Shown here: piece after piece, positions 54,937 to 64,000 of the stretch
Layout of the letters: every line of letters begins with the position of its first letter
Position numbering within the stretch: position 1 is the stretch's first letter
Assembly (NCBI RefSeq): GCF_002795805.1
Contig: NZ_CP018799.1
Span: 551,001-615,000 of the forward strand
DNA length: 64,000 nucleotides
Direction of reading: 5' to 3'
Source: Mariprofundus aestuarium
GTDB lineage: Bacteria; Pseudomonadota; Zetaproteobacteria; Mariprofundales; Mariprofundaceae
Notes under the pieces: model-generated
Database searches by the model: none
The model's input: only the letters and a program-made list of their open reading frames with translations
Told to the model about the DNA's origin: nothing
Made by a program: the position numbers and the translations under genes

Positions 54937-57095
54937 GGCAAATAGGCATGCTGCGGTTGATACCTTTGATTCTGGCGTTGGCGCTGTTGACGATTACCGT
55001 CATGTTATGGCCTGCCTCAGATGAAGAGGCGGTACTGCTTGCATGGGTCAATGTAGGGTTGATGCTGGCTCTGTCGCTGCTGCTGATTCAATATGGTATC
55101 AAGCTGGTCAGGGAGCGAAGAGAGCCTCCGCCAGGCTCTCGCTTGCGAGCCAAGCTTGTCATTGCTCTGGTCGGTATGCTTCTGATTCCATCGATGATGA
55201 TTCAAATGGCTGCGAATCAGATGGTCGAACGAGGCATGGCTGTCTGGTTTGATGTGCGCGTAGATACGCTGCTGGATCGCGCCTTGAACCTGGCGCAGGG
55301 ATTTTATGAGCGTGTTGAGAAGGACATGAAACGCAGCATGCTCAACTATATCAGTGATGCCACTTTAATCGCTGCTGCTTCCGGAAAGTTGGACCACCGT
55401 GTGGTTTCCACTTACTTGAGTGAGATCAGAGAGCTGGAGGGTTGGCAGAAGGCGGAGCTGTTCGACACCAATGAACTGCTGATCGGTGGCGTTCAATTGG
55501 GTGAGTTAAGTGCCCTGCAGGCTGAGCCTTTGAGTGATGTGGCAAAGCTGTCGATGCGGCTGGGCAGAGTGACAACTGAGCTGTTGACCCGTGATGGCGG
55601 AGAGGTAGCAGTTGGCTATGCTCCGATTGTGGGCTCTACAACTATAATTGGGCTGTTACGTGTGGAGATTCGTTTGCCCGCCGGCATGATCAAGAATGCC
55701 CGTGCAGTGGAGTCGGACTATCGCAGCTACCGGCAGCTTGAGCATAACCGTCAGAGTATTCGCGAGACATTTACCCATGTGATGCTGTTTGTAACCTTGC
55801 TGGTTGTTCTCGTGGCTGGCTTGGTGGGGCTGCTGTTTGCCCGCAGGTTAACGTCTCCGGTCGGAGATCTTGCTGACGCACTCAGGCGTGTGACGGAAGG
55901 TGACCTGAATGTTGTGATTTCTGAAACGTCCCGCGATGAACTTGGCTCTCTTGCTCACTCGTTTAATACCATGGTTAACCGCCTGAAAATGAATGTGGAG
56001 GCCATTGAGCAGGCACAGCAGGATCTAACCAAGGCTCTTGATAACAGCAGACAGCGCCAGTATGTGCTTGAGTCCCTGCTGGCGAACCTTCATACGGGCG
56101 TACTTCTTGTGGACGCTAACGGCCGGGTTAGGCTTCTCAATCAGGCAGTAAGGGAAATATTACAACTTCCGGATAACTGGATGCCCAGCGTTGATATTCT
56201 ACAGGCCAGTAAAGGGAGCCTGCACGATATTGGCGAGTTTTATGCCGAACTCAGTCATCAGCAGGAGGACCATCTGCAGCGGGAGTTTGATATCGAACTA
56301 TCCGAAGGCAGGAGTCTGCAGGTGTTGGCACGAGGGGCCCGACTGAGTGAAACCGGGTCAAGCGGGTTTTCGGGATATCTTCTGGTAATTGACGATATTT
56401 CAGAGCTTGCTGAGGCGCAGCGTAACAAGGCTTGGGCTGAGGTGGCGCGCCGTCTGGCTCATGAGATCAAGAACCCGTTAACTCCGATCAAACTCTCCGC
56501 AGAACGGTTGCAGCGGCGTTTCCGCACTCAGGTGGATGATGAGAAGGTCTTCGATGTCTGTACCCATGCGATTGTCACCCAGGTGGAGCGGCTGCAGCGT
56601 TTGATTGCCGACTTTTCAACACTGGCGAGAATGCCGCAGCCAAAAATACGTGAGGTGTCGGTTTGTTCGCTGTTGCAGGAGATGGATGAGCTGTTTAACA
56701 GTTACCATCGCCTTGATGTGACTCCATGTGATGCCGGATGGGTATGCTGCTGTGACCCCGATCAGGTGCGGCAGGTTTTGATTAACCTGGTGGATAACGC
56801 ACTCACGGCAACGGAAGGGCGGGAGGGCAAGGTGGTTCGCCTCTATGCCCAGGTGTCTGAGCAGTGCGTAGAGTGGCATGTGGAAGATGATGGTGATGGA
56901 GTTGAAGCCTCATCGGCATCGCAGCTTTTTGAAGCTTACTACTCTACCAAGGCAAGTGGATCTGGACTGGGTCTGGCCATTGCCAGACGAATTGCCGAGG
57001 ATCATGGTGGAAGCTTGAAGCTGGTTTCTGAGGCCACACCGACACGCTTTTGCCTGTGCCTGCCAAAATGCCGAGAACAGATGGAGGAGTCATGA
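54933..57095 (+). CDS. ntrY: NtrY-like sensor histidine kinase
   Basis: A 720-aa membrane kinase. Two to four helices occur before residue 100, and a periplasmic sensor part and another helix follow (to about 305). Then come HAMP (RRLTSPVGDLADALRRVTEG), a PAS domain (about 375-490), DHp (ARRLAHEIKNPLTPIKLSAE, His phosphorylated) and the ATPase (VLINLVDNALTATEG, then SGLGLAIARRIAEDHGG). The signal sensed is unknown; relatives act in nitrogen, redox and envelope control. GTG 54933 overlaps the previous stop; ATG 54948 is possible. Confidence 0.92.
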   Translation: MRQIGMLRLIPLILALALLTITVMLWPASDEEAVLLAWVNVGLMLALSLLLIQYGIKLVRERREPPPGSRLRAKLVIALVGMLLIPSMMIQMAANQMVERGMAVWFDVRVDTLLDRALNLAQGFYERVEKDMKRSMLNYISDATLIAAASGKLDHRVVSTYLSEIRELEGWQKAELFDTNELLIGGVQLGELSALQAEPLSDVAKLSMRLGRVTTELLTRDGGEVAVGYAPIVGSTTIIGLLRVEIRLPAGMIKNARAVESDYRSYRQLEHNRQSIRETFTHVMLFVTLLVVLVAGLVGLLFARRLTSPVGDLADALRRVTEGDLNVVISETSRDELGSLAHSFNTMVNRLKMNVEAIEQAQQDLTKALDNSRQRQYVLESLLANLHTGVLLVDANGRVRLLNQAVREILQLPDNWMPSVDILQASKGSLHDIGEFYAELSHQQEDHLQREFDIELSEGRSLQVLARGARLSETGSSGFSGYLLVIDDISELAEAQRNKAWAEVARRLAHEIKNPLTPIKLSAERLQRRFRTQVDDEKVFDVCTHAIVTQVERLQRLIADFSTLARMPQPKIREVSVCSLLQEMDELFNSYHRLDVTPCDAGWVCCCDPDQVRQVLINLVDNALTATEGREGKVVRLYAQVSEQCVEWHVEDDGDGVEASSASQLFEAYYSTKASGSGLGLAIARRIAEDHGGSLKLVSEATPTRFCLCLPKCREQMEES

Positions 57096-58507
57096 CCGCA
57101 AGAATCATGATTGTGGATGATGAGCAACCTATTCGCGATTCGCTTCAGGGGCTGTTTGAAGATGAAGATTATCTGGTGGTCTCCGCCGCCTCCGGTGAGG
57201 AGGCGATAGCCAGATTGCGAAAGCAAAGTGTTGATTGTGTGCTGCTTGATATCTGGATGCCGGGTATTGATGGGCTGGAGACGCTCAGCCGTATCCAGCA
57301 GGTCGATGCCAGCCTGCCGGTGATTATGATGAGCGGCCATGCCACCATTGATACGGCAGTTCGCGCCACCCGTTTGGGCGCATTTGATTTTGTTGAAAAG
57401 CCTCTCTCGTTTGATCGCCTGCTTATTCTCTCCCGCAATGCAATACAGAAGCGTCGCCTTGAGCAGGAGAACAGTGATCTAAAGCTGCAGGGTAAGGGGA
57501 ACGGTCATCAAAGCCGCAGGCAACTGATTGGCAAAAGCGCAGCCATTACTGAGGTGAAAGCGTTGATCAAGAGGGTGGCCCTGTCGGACACGCCTGTTCT
57601 GATTTTGGGGGAGCATGGCACAGGCAAAGCAGTGGCGGCATCGCTTTTGCATGAGGCATCCAAGCGCAAGGATGGCCCATTTATTGAGGTAAACACGGCC
57701 AGTGTAGTGGCCAACCGCATGGATTCAGAGTTGTTTGGCCATGAGAAGGGCGCATTTGCCGGCGCGCTGCATTCACAACGTGGCCGCTTCGAGGCAGCCC
57801 ACGGGGGGACGCTCTTTTTCGATGAGGTGGCGGAACTTAGTCTGAGTGCACAGGCTAAGATCTTACGTGTAATGCAGGACCGGGTGGTTCAACGGTTGGG
57901 AAACCCGACGCCGATGCCTGCCAATGTGCGTCTTCTTGCTGCCAGCTCCCGTGATCTGGAGCAGATACTTAAAGATGAACAGCTGCGGGAGGATTTTTAC
58001 TATCGTCTGAACGTGGTTTCGATCCGCATACCATCTCTCAGGGAGCGAATCGAGGACATGCCGCTGCTTGTCGAAACGCTGGCAACTGAGCAGGCTAACG
58101 AATTGGGTGGAAAATCGGTGCGTTTTAGTTCAGCTGTTCTCAGTGAGCTAATGGCATACCATTGGCCCGGAAATGTTCGTGAATTACGCAATTATATCGA
58201 ACGTTGTCATATACTGATGCCGGGAGAGGAGATGACCAGAGAGAATATGTTGCCACCGGATCAGTCAATTGCGCAGATATCCCATAAGGCTGCTTCGGCA
58301 AGAATATCTGTTGTCTTGCCCGGTGGTGATGCAGACAATTTTCATGAGGCACGAGAGCTCTTTGAGCGCACCTTCCTGTTGCAGAAGCTTGAGAAGCACG
58401 ACTGGAATATCAGCCGAACTGCAACCGATATTGGCATGGAACGAAGCCAGTTGCATCGCAAGATCAAGTCGTTTGGATTGATGCCTCCAGAGAAGGAGCA
58501 GTTATGA
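57092..58507 (+). CDS. ntrX: NtrX-like response regulator with GAFAGA variant
   Basis: A 471-aa protein. Receiver domain: VDDEQPIRDS, phospho-Asp in LLDIWMPGIDGLE and Lys in FVEKPLS. The AAA+ domain has GEHGTGKAVAASLLH (Walker A), HEKGAFAGALHSQRGRFE and FFDEVAELS. A Fis-type helix-turn-helix ends the protein (NISRTATDIGMERSQLHRK). The sigma54-contacting GAFTGA loop reads GAFAGA, so activation of sigma54 promoters may be lost or changed. ATG 57092 has GGAGGAG before it and overlaps ntrY. It is coupled to trkA. Confidence 0.92.
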   Translation: MTARIMIVDDEQPIRDSLQGLFEDEDYLVVSAASGEEAIARLRKQSVDCVLLDIWMPGIDGLETLSRIQQVDASLPVIMMSGHATIDTAVRATRLGAFDFVEKPLSFDRLLILSRNAIQKRRLEQENSDLKLQGKGNGHQSRRQLIGKSAAITEVKALIKRVALSDTPVLILGEHGTGKAVAASLLHEASKRKDGPFIEVNTASVVANRMDSELFGHEKGAFAGALHSQRGRFEAAHGGTLFFDEVAELSLSAQAKILRVMQDRVVQRLGNPTPMPANVRLLAASSRDLEQILKDEQLREDFYYRLNVVSIRIPSLRERIEDMPLLVETLATEQANELGGKSVRFSSAVLSELMAYHWPGNVRELRNYIERCHILMPGEEMTRENMLPPDQSIAQISHKAASARISVVLPGGDADNFHEARELFERTFLLQKLEKHDWNISRTATDIGMERSQLHRKIKSFGLMPPEKEQL

Positions 58508-59877
58508 ATGTCATAATTCTTGGTGCTGGTGAGGTGGGATATCACATTGCCCACAGGCTGGCTACTGAGGGCAATAACGTTGCTGTTGTTGATCAGGATG
58601 AGGTTCGCCTGCAGGTGATTGCTGATGCAATGGATGTGAAAACGATCTGCGGTAAGGCTTCGCATCCGCGCATCCTTGAGGCGGCTGGAGCTGCAGATGC
58701 CGACCTGCTGATTGCTGTAACCACCAATGATGAGGTCAATATGCTGGCCTGCCAGGTGGCTCATTCGCTTTTTAAGGTCCCCACCAAACTAGCGCGTGTG
58801 CGCGAAGCAGATTATGCCCTGCATCGGGATCAACTGATTGGCAGGGATGACCTTCCTATTGATGTCATTATCTCACCAGAGGGAGAGGCAGCAAAGGTGG
58901 TCATGGGAAGTCTGAATGTCTCCAGTGCACTGGATGCCCGGGAATTTTTCGGTGGCTCAATTCAGTTGGTTGAGTTTGTGGTTAGGCCCAAGAGTCTTCT
59001 GGCCGGGCTGTCGCTAAAGGAGTTTCCTGAGGTGATGGGGGGGCTCGGCGTTTATGTTGTGGCTCACGAGCACAATGAAGGCTGGAGTGTGCCTAAGGGT
59101 GATACTGTGCTGCTGGCTGGCGACAGTATTTATGTGGCGGTTTCCCGCAAACAGCTTGATAAGCTGATGGAAACGCTCGATATGGCCTGCCACTCGCCTC
59201 TCGGGCGTAATATCATGATTGTTGGCGGTGGGCATATCGGCTTTATAGTGGCATCGGAGCTGGAAAAAGCAGGCGCGCTGGTTAAGTTGATCGAATACAA
59301 TGCAGATCGGGCCGAGTGGCTTTCTGATCAGTTCAATAATGTCATAGTTATTCAGGGAGATGCGCTGGATCAGAAGCTTCTAGAGGAAGAGAATATCGAT
59401 AAGATGGACGACTTCCTAGCCGTGACCAACGACGATGAAACCAATATTCTCAGCAGCCTAATTTCCAAGCGGTATGGGGTGCCGCATGTAGTAACATTGG
59501 TGAACCGCTCGATCTATACGCAACTTGTACGTCAGATCGGTCTCGATGTTACCGTTTCGCCCCGCCTCTCCACCGTGGCTTCAATTCTCAGTTTTGTGCG
59601 CAAGGGGCGTATTCACGGCATGGCCTCGATTGCCGATGGCAATCTGGAGGTCCTGGAAGCTGAAGCGCTGGAGACCAGTGCAATTCTTCATACGCCGCTC
59701 AAGGATCTGGCATTGCCGGATGATACCGTGATAGGGGCTATTCTTCGCGATGGTCAGATTATCGTTCCTAACGGCACTGTAGAGGTGGAGCCCCACGACC
59801 ACGTTTTGATTGTGACAACGAGCACTTCCATACCAGCGGTCGAGAAATTGTTCGAAGTTCATCTCGAATTCTTTTAA
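58504..59877 (+). CDS. trkA: Trk potassium uptake regulator TrkA
   Basis: A 457-aa peripheral protein with duplicated RCK modules. The first Rossmann fold starts VIILGAGEVGYHIAHRLA and the second starts NIMIVGGGHIGFIVASELE, each followed by a TrkA_C domain. It binds NAD(H) and adenine nucleotides and gates TrkH. It overlaps ntrX by 4 bases. ntrYX-trkA order occurs in alphaproteobacteria as well. Confidence 0.95.
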   Translation: MNVIILGAGEVGYHIAHRLATEGNNVAVVDQDEVRLQVIADAMDVKTICGKASHPRILEAAGAADADLLIAVTTNDEVNMLACQVAHSLFKVPTKLARVREADYALHRDQLIGRDDLPIDVIISPEGEAAKVVMGSLNVSSALDAREFFGGSIQLVEFVVRPKSLLAGLSLKEFPEVMGGLGVYVVAHEHNEGWSVPKGDTVLLAGDSIYVAVSRKQLDKLMETLDMACHSPLGRNIMIVGGGHIGFIVASELEKAGALVKLIEYNADRAEWLSDQFNNVIVIQGDALDQKLLEEENIDKMDDFLAVTNDDETNILSSLISKRYGVPHVVTLVNRSIYTQLVRQIGLDVTVSPRLSTVASILSFVRKGRIHGMASIADGNLEVLEAEALETSAILHTPLKDLALPDDTVIGAILRDGQIIVPNGTVEVEPHDHVLIVTTSTSIPAVEKLFEVHLEFF

Positions 59878-59886
59878 GGCTGAACT

Positions 59887-61326
59887 ATGCATCCTAAAGG
59901 AGTGATCTGGACGATAGGTATTCTTGTTGCCCTCTACGGCGGCAGTATGATGGTACCTGCACTGGTTGCCCTCTATTACGGGGCTGGTCATGCAGCTGAG
60001 TTTCTGGAGGCGGGTTCCATCGTGATACTTTTCGGGGCCTCCATGGTTCGTTACGGTGGCAGTGCACCCAAAAAGTTAAGTCATCGCGACGGTTTTCTGA
60101 TTGTTGCACTGGCATGGTTGATTCTTTCCCTGCTGGGGGCGGTGCCGTTCTGGACGACCGGCACACTGCCATCAGTGGTCGATGCTATGTTTGAGTCGGC
60201 TTCCGGCCTGACAACGACCGGTGCGACTGTACTTAGCGGTTTGGATGACCTTCCGCGCTCCATTCTGTTCTGGCGCTCCATGCAGGAGTGGCTGGGCGGT
60301 ATGGGTATCATCGTTCTGGCCGTGGCCGTAATGCCGCTGCTGGGCGTGGGTGGCATGCAGCTGTTCAAGGCAGAAACTCCGGGGCCGGTGAAGGATAAGT
60401 TGACGGCACGGGTGACTGAAACAGCCAAACTTCTCTGGTATCTCTACCTTGGCCTGACCATCGTATGTGCTCTCTCCTACTGGCTGGCCGGTATGACACC
60501 GTTTGATGCAATCAATCATGCCATGTGTACTGTGGCGATCGGTGGCTTCTCAACCCATGATGCAAGCTTTGGTTTCTATCACGGTATACCACTGCAGCTA
60601 GTCGCGGTCTTTTTTATGATTTTTGCTGGTATCAACTTCACACTGCATTTTGCTGCCGCTCTGCATGGATTTTCTTTGCGCACCTACCTGCAGGATGAGG
60701 AGTTCAAGACCTACATCCTCTGGATTACTGTCATGCTGATCATCATTGGCGGTATGATCGGCTGGACAGGGCAGGATGAGGCAATCCATGTGGTCTTCAA
60801 TGTCGTTTCCATTGCTACAACGACTGGTTTTGCAGTGAGTGATTACAGCCTCTGGCCACCGGGTGCAATTATGCTGCTGACGATGACAATGTTTGTCGGT
60901 GCCTGTGCCGGTTCTACCGGTGGTGGCATGAAGGTTGTGCGTATCCTGCTGCTGTTTCGTCAGGGTATGCGTGAAATTCGACGCCTGGTGCACCCGCACG
61001 GCGTGATTCACGTTAAGATGGGTAACCATCGCATCTCTTCCAAGGTGACTGAGGCGCTGTGGGGCTTTGCCGTGCTGTTTATCGTCTGTTACATCATTAT
61101 TGCCACACTGCTTGCCTTTACAGGTGTGGATATTGTCACCTCCTTTACTGCTGCGGCTGCCTGTATTACCAATACCGGGCCGGGCTTTGGTGAGGTGGGG
61201 CCTGCCAGTACCTATGCAGACCTTCCCGAAATGGCCAAGGGCGTTCTTATTTTCGGCATGATTCTCGGGCGTCTGGAGATTTATACGTTCTTCGTGATGC
61301 TGGTACCTGAGTTCTGGCGCGATTAG
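59887..61326 (+). CDS. trkH: Trk potassium uptake membrane protein TrkH
   Basis: A 479-aa K+ transporter with four pore loops: GLTTTGATVLSG, AIGGFSTHDA, ATTTGFAVSD and ITNTGPGFGEVG. It follows trkA by 9 bases. A stop-to-start gap of 44 bases separates it from pepA, and no terminator is visible, so read-through is possible. Confidence 0.95.
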   Translation: MHPKGVIWTIGILVALYGGSMMVPALVALYYGAGHAAEFLEAGSIVILFGASMVRYGGSAPKKLSHRDGFLIVALAWLILSLLGAVPFWTTGTLPSVVDAMFESASGLTTTGATVLSGLDDLPRSILFWRSMQEWLGGMGIIVLAVAVMPLLGVGGMQLFKAETPGPVKDKLTARVTETAKLLWYLYLGLTIVCALSYWLAGMTPFDAINHAMCTVAIGGFSTHDASFGFYHGIPLQLVAVFFMIFAGINFTLHFAAALHGFSLRTYLQDEEFKTYILWITVMLIIIGGMIGWTGQDEAIHVVFNVVSIATTTGFAVSDYSLWPPGAIMLLTMTMFVGACAGSTGGGMKVVRILLLFRQGMREIRRLVHPHGVIHVKMGNHRISSKVTEALWGFAVLFIVCYIIIATLLAFTGVDIVTSFTAAAACITNTGPGFGEVGPASTYADLPEMAKGVLIFGMILGRLEIYTFFVMLVPEFWRD

Positions 61327-61370
61327 TTGCAGGGCCTGAACGTTTCCAAATTTAGTTGATAGAGGTTGTT

Positions 61371-62870
61371 ATGATTGAGATTTCAGTAAAGGCAGGGCAT
61401 GCACACAAACAGCGTGATGATGCTGTGATTATTCCTCTTCTTGAGGGACGTAAGCTGACTGAATCGGGGAAAACCCTGCAACAGGAAACAGGTAAGACGC
61501 TGCCATCATTCCTGCGTAAGTTTGATCTTAGTGGAAAGTTCGGGGAACTGGCTACGCTGTATGATGTCGAAGGCACCTTTAGCCAGCGTGTTGTGCTGTT
61601 GGGGGTAGGTGATGAGAAGAAGCTGAGCCTGCAGAAGCTCAGGGCACTGGCAGCCAAGGTGGCGCGTGAGCTCGATAAAAGCGGGGCGCGTGATGTCTCC
61701 TTTTATCTGCCTGAACTGATGGTGCGTGGAACCGTTATTGCAGAGCGCGTGCAGGCCATTGCAGAGGGGATATGGCTTGGTCTATACAGCTTTGAGAAGT
61801 ACAAGAGCAAAAAAGAGGAGGACAAACGGGCGCTGCGCTCGGTAACCATTATGGTGGCCTCTCGCAGGGATCTGGATGATGCAGGTGCTGCAGTATCACG
61901 GGCGCGGGCTGTTGCTGTTGGAACAAATTTTGCCCGTGACCTTGCCAATGAGCCGGGCAATGTCTGCACACCTGAATTTCTCGGTGATCAGGCGGCAGCA
62001 CTGAGCCACAAGAAACTGAAAGTGACGGTGATGGACAAGGCCGCGATAGAGGTGGCGGGGTTCACTGCGCTGCTGGCAGTCAATCAGGGCTCTGCAAAAG
62101 AGCCACGTTTTATCGTGCTGGAATACAACGGTGGCAAAAAATCGGAAGCGCCTGTCGCATTGGTTGGCAAGGGACTCACATTTGATGCGGGCGGCATCTC
62201 GATTAAGCCCGGAGCACAGATGGATGAGATGAAGTTCGATATGTGTGGTTCAGCTACTGTATTGGGCATCTTCAGGTCGATAACGGAGCTGGACCTGCCG
62301 ATCAACCTTCTTGGAGTAATTCCTGCCACAGAGAACCTGCTGGGTGCGGCAGCTTATAAACCGGGCGATATCATTACCAGTTACAAAGGAATTACCATCG
62401 AAGTACTGAATACCGATGCTGAAGGCCGTATCATTCTTTCCGATGCACTTGCCTATGCCGCTGAGAGAAAGCCTGCCGAAATTATCGATTTTGCCACACT
62501 CACAGGTGCCTGTGTCATTGCGCTGGGAGGGCAGGCGTCGGGATTGCTGGGGACCGGTGAGAAGCTGAAAAAATCCCTCATGTTATCGGGCGACTATACC
62601 TACGACAGGGTGTGGGAGCTGCCGATGTTTGAGGAGTACCAAGAGCAGATCAAGTCTGAAATCGCCGATATCAAGAATATCGGAGGTCGCGAGGCGGGCA
62701 CGATCACGGCTGCCTGCTTTCTCTCCCGTTTTGTCGATGATATCCCGTGGGCACATCTCGATATTGCAGGTACGGCCTGGAACATGAAGGGGACCGATAT
62801 TTCCGCTAAGGGCGCGACCGGAGCAGGCGTGCGGCTTGTGGTTGATTATCTATCTAGGAAGCCTTGTTAA
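61371..62870 (+). CDS. pepA: Leucyl aminopeptidase (M17)
   Basis: A 499-aa di-metal aminopeptidase. GKGLTFDAGGISIKPG and NTDAEGRIILSDAL contain the metal ligands. DMCGSATVLG and TITAACFLSRFVDD are also conserved. E. coli PepA doubles as a DNA-binding factor in Xer recombination, though that role is not inferable here. ATG 61371 has GAGG 5 bases upstream, favoured over 61356. Confidence 0.95.
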   Translation: MIEISVKAGHAHKQRDDAVIIPLLEGRKLTESGKTLQQETGKTLPSFLRKFDLSGKFGELATLYDVEGTFSQRVVLLGVGDEKKLSLQKLRALAAKVARELDKSGARDVSFYLPELMVRGTVIAERVQAIAEGIWLGLYSFEKYKSKKEEDKRALRSVTIMVASRRDLDDAGAAVSRARAVAVGTNFARDLANEPGNVCTPEFLGDQAAALSHKKLKVTVMDKAAIEVAGFTALLAVNQGSAKEPRFIVLEYNGGKKSEAPVALVGKGLTFDAGGISIKPGAQMDEMKFDMCGSATVLGIFRSITELDLPINLLGVIPATENLLGAAAYKPGDIITSYKGITIEVLNTDAEGRIILSDALAYAAERKPAEIIDFATLTGACVIALGGQASGLLGTGEKLKKSLMLSGDYTYDRVWELPMFEEYQEQIKSEIADIKNIGGREAGTITAACFLSRFVDDIPWAHLDIAGTAWNMKGTDISAKGATGAGVRLVVDYLSRKPC

Positions 62871-63311
62871 GGCATCATTTGTCCCATATTTGTAGAAAAC
62901 CTTGCCATTGATGTGGAACTTTTCCTATAAGGCTGCTGTGCTCCTTTCGAACATGATGAAATAAAAGGCCCCTGTCTTTCAGTTTGTTGCTGTTTCAGCT
63001 AAAGCAACGAAGGGTCGAACTATGATGCGCTAGTTCACAGGTTTTGGAGTGGTCGGCTGGCACAGAGGGGTGAACTTTGTCATCAACCAGTAAAGGCATT
63101 AGGTGAACATCGGTGACTTTAGGAGAGTCTCCATTTTTTTGGTTAATTCGAAGGGCAGGCCAGAAGTCAGGAAGTGGAGTCGAACAGCTGATTTTACAAA
63201 TGTTTCACAGTAAGAATCTGGTGTGTATAGTCGCTTTGGGATTGTGGAACGCAGGCGTAGTGAATATGGTCATAATGTATGACTGTGTAGCTTGTTGGAA
63301 GGGAGTGGCTA
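62871..63311 (+). other. 440-base gap before the MshEN-type gene
   Basis: It holds a weak hairpin GTTGCT/AGCAAC (62986-63010) and a short hairpin with a T run, GGAGAGTCTCC (63121-63131), which may be a weak terminator. No supported reading frame is present. A possible -10 CATAAT occurs near 63271. The rest is featureless. Confidence 0.4.
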
Positions 63312-64000
63312 GTGAACACGAATAAACTGAAAGGCCGTTATCTTGAAGTAACTGTCAAGCTAATGAACGGGGAGGGCCTTGATGGCTACCTGCTCGGGTT
63401 TTCTCCAATCATGAAGAAACTCCTTTTCTTTCTAGAGGCGGGAAAAGCTGAAGAGGGACGTAAGCTCAATGCAAAGGATATTGTCTATATTGGTTTCAAG
63501 AGCGCCAAGACCGGCATAGCTGATCGTCCATCAAAGTTGCTGCATATGGATGAGTTAAAGGTAGTTACCATGACTTCGGAGTCATTCAGTGTGCTTGCGC
63601 AAGCACCAGCAACGCATGCACCGGGCTTTTTTGCTATTGGCAAGGATAACGACTTTCCCTTTGAACGTATTTTCTTCTATTCCCATGGAGTTCGCCTGCA
63701 GGAGAGTCCCGAGCGACTGGGCGACCTTCTCGTTGATCAGGATATTATCTCAGCAAAAGATATTGAGGTGGCACTGGAACTTCAGACACAGGCGCTGCTG
63801 CCTCTGGGGACCATTCTGAAAGGGCATGGTAAGCTCAAGGATGAGGATATGGACCAGTTTCTGTCCGAGCAGCGTAGTCGTGACATGAGGCTTGGGGATC
63901 TGCTGGTTGATCAGGATCTGGTAACGACTGAGGATATTGATCAGGCGCTGGAAGAGCAGGCCGAGAGCCAAAAGGATAGCAAGGTGGAGGTGCCGCTTGG
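63312..64000 (+). CDS. MshEN-repeat protein, partial (c-di-GMP binding or secretion ATPase-like)
   Basis: The first 229 residues of a gene that leaves the window. It starts at GTG with GGGAG upstream. Residues 1-110 are not recognized (LEVTVKLMNGEGLDGYLLGF, a small beta-rich part). Residues 135-170 and 187-220 hold two copies of a helical motif, RLGDLLVDQDII and RLGDLLVDQDLV, each followed by a conserved DIExALE-type helix. This is the N-terminal MshEN domain that binds c-di-GMP in MshE and PilB-type ATPases. Whether an ATPase follows cannot be seen. Confidence 0.7.
   Translation, partial: MNTNKLKGRYLEVTVKLMNGEGLDGYLLGFSPIMKKLLFFLEAGKAEEGRKLNAKDIVYIGFKSAKTGIADRPSKLLHMDELKVVTMTSESFSVLAQAPATHAPGFFAIGKDNDFPFERIFFYSHGVRLQESPERLGDLLVDQDIISAKDIEVALELQTQALLPLGTILKGHGKLKDEDMDQFLSEQRSRDMRLGDLLVDQDLVTTEDIDQALEEQAESQKDSKVEVPL

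Noticed and set aside
63113-63325. 70-codon frame in the gap before the MshEN gene
   Set aside because: It overlaps a possible terminator and the next gene start, and has no family resemblance.

Overview
The window is chromosomal DNA of a Gram-negative, probably proteobacterial autotroph or mixotroph. Evidence includes lipoprotein signals, the infC-rpmI-rplT-pheST block, NtrY/NtrX-TrkA/TrkH, FtsE/FtsX, DUF2155 and DUF4390 proteins, and a bidirectional NAD-linked [NiFe] hydrogenase. A marine iron- or hydrogen-oxidizing zetaproteobacterium is my best guess. That is an inference from gene content and my recollection of such genomes, not something the sequence proves.

Layout. (1) 1-10,280, minus strand: one run hypA-hypB-hypC-hypD-hypE-hypF(short)-Ni/Co permease-hoxF-hoxU-hoxY-hoxH-hoxW. 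It carries nickel uptake, maturation and structural genes of a group 3d type hydrogenase. HypF is only the C-terminal carbamoyltransferase part. (2) 10,500-17,670: an AT-rich orphan receiver gene, hrpA helicase and an NhaP-type antiporter with a cyclic-nucleotide domain. (3) 17,990-23,530: esterase, pepN, a PilZ-like protein, a GreA/B-like protein and an orphan DUF2235 hydrolase. (4) 23,685-31,239: tRNA-Val and the translation block thrS-infC-rpmI-rplT-pheS-pheT-rnhB; infC appears to start with AUU. (5) 31,243-34,192: two IS200/IS605-type tnpB elements head to head, one intact and one decayed, between rnhB and hslU. (6) 34,189-42,297: hslUV, a four-tRNA operon, two membrane microproteins (one behind a perfect CRP-type palindrome), PilZ protein, gloB, CDF transporter, peroxiredoxin, SEC-C protein, two tRNA-Ser genes and a DUF2155 lipoprotein whose reading frame ends inside tRNA-Arg. 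(7) 42,474-46,015: a pair of related lipoproteins, the second being a cytochrome c on a 20-unit Ala/Asp/Lys repeat tether, then a CNNM/CorC protein and YpjD. (8) 46,172-53,591: ispD-ispF, zinc-ribbon protein, ftsEX, tRNA-Gln, ackA-pta. (9) 53,592-54,060: a very likely 6S RNA followed by a candidate small RNA with a pyrimidine-rich anti-Shine-Dalgarno tract. (10) 54,409-62,870: DUF4390-ntrY-ntrX-trkA-trkH and pepA. (11) 63,312 to the end: a truncated gene with two MshEN-like repeats.

How parts work together. The permease, HypA/HypB and HypC/D/E/F deliver nickel and the Fe(CN)2CO group to HoxH, HoxW trims HoxH, and HoxFU passes electrons to NAD. AckA-Pta converts acetyl-CoA to acetate and ATP. 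NtrYX sits with K+ uptake genes as in alphaproteobacteria. Two PilZ-type proteins and the MshEN-type gene suggest c-di-GMP control. The least ordinary pieces are the tnpB island (one element's right end supplies the hslU stop codon), the repeat-tethered cytochrome, the short HypF, and the non-coding RNAs downstream of pta.
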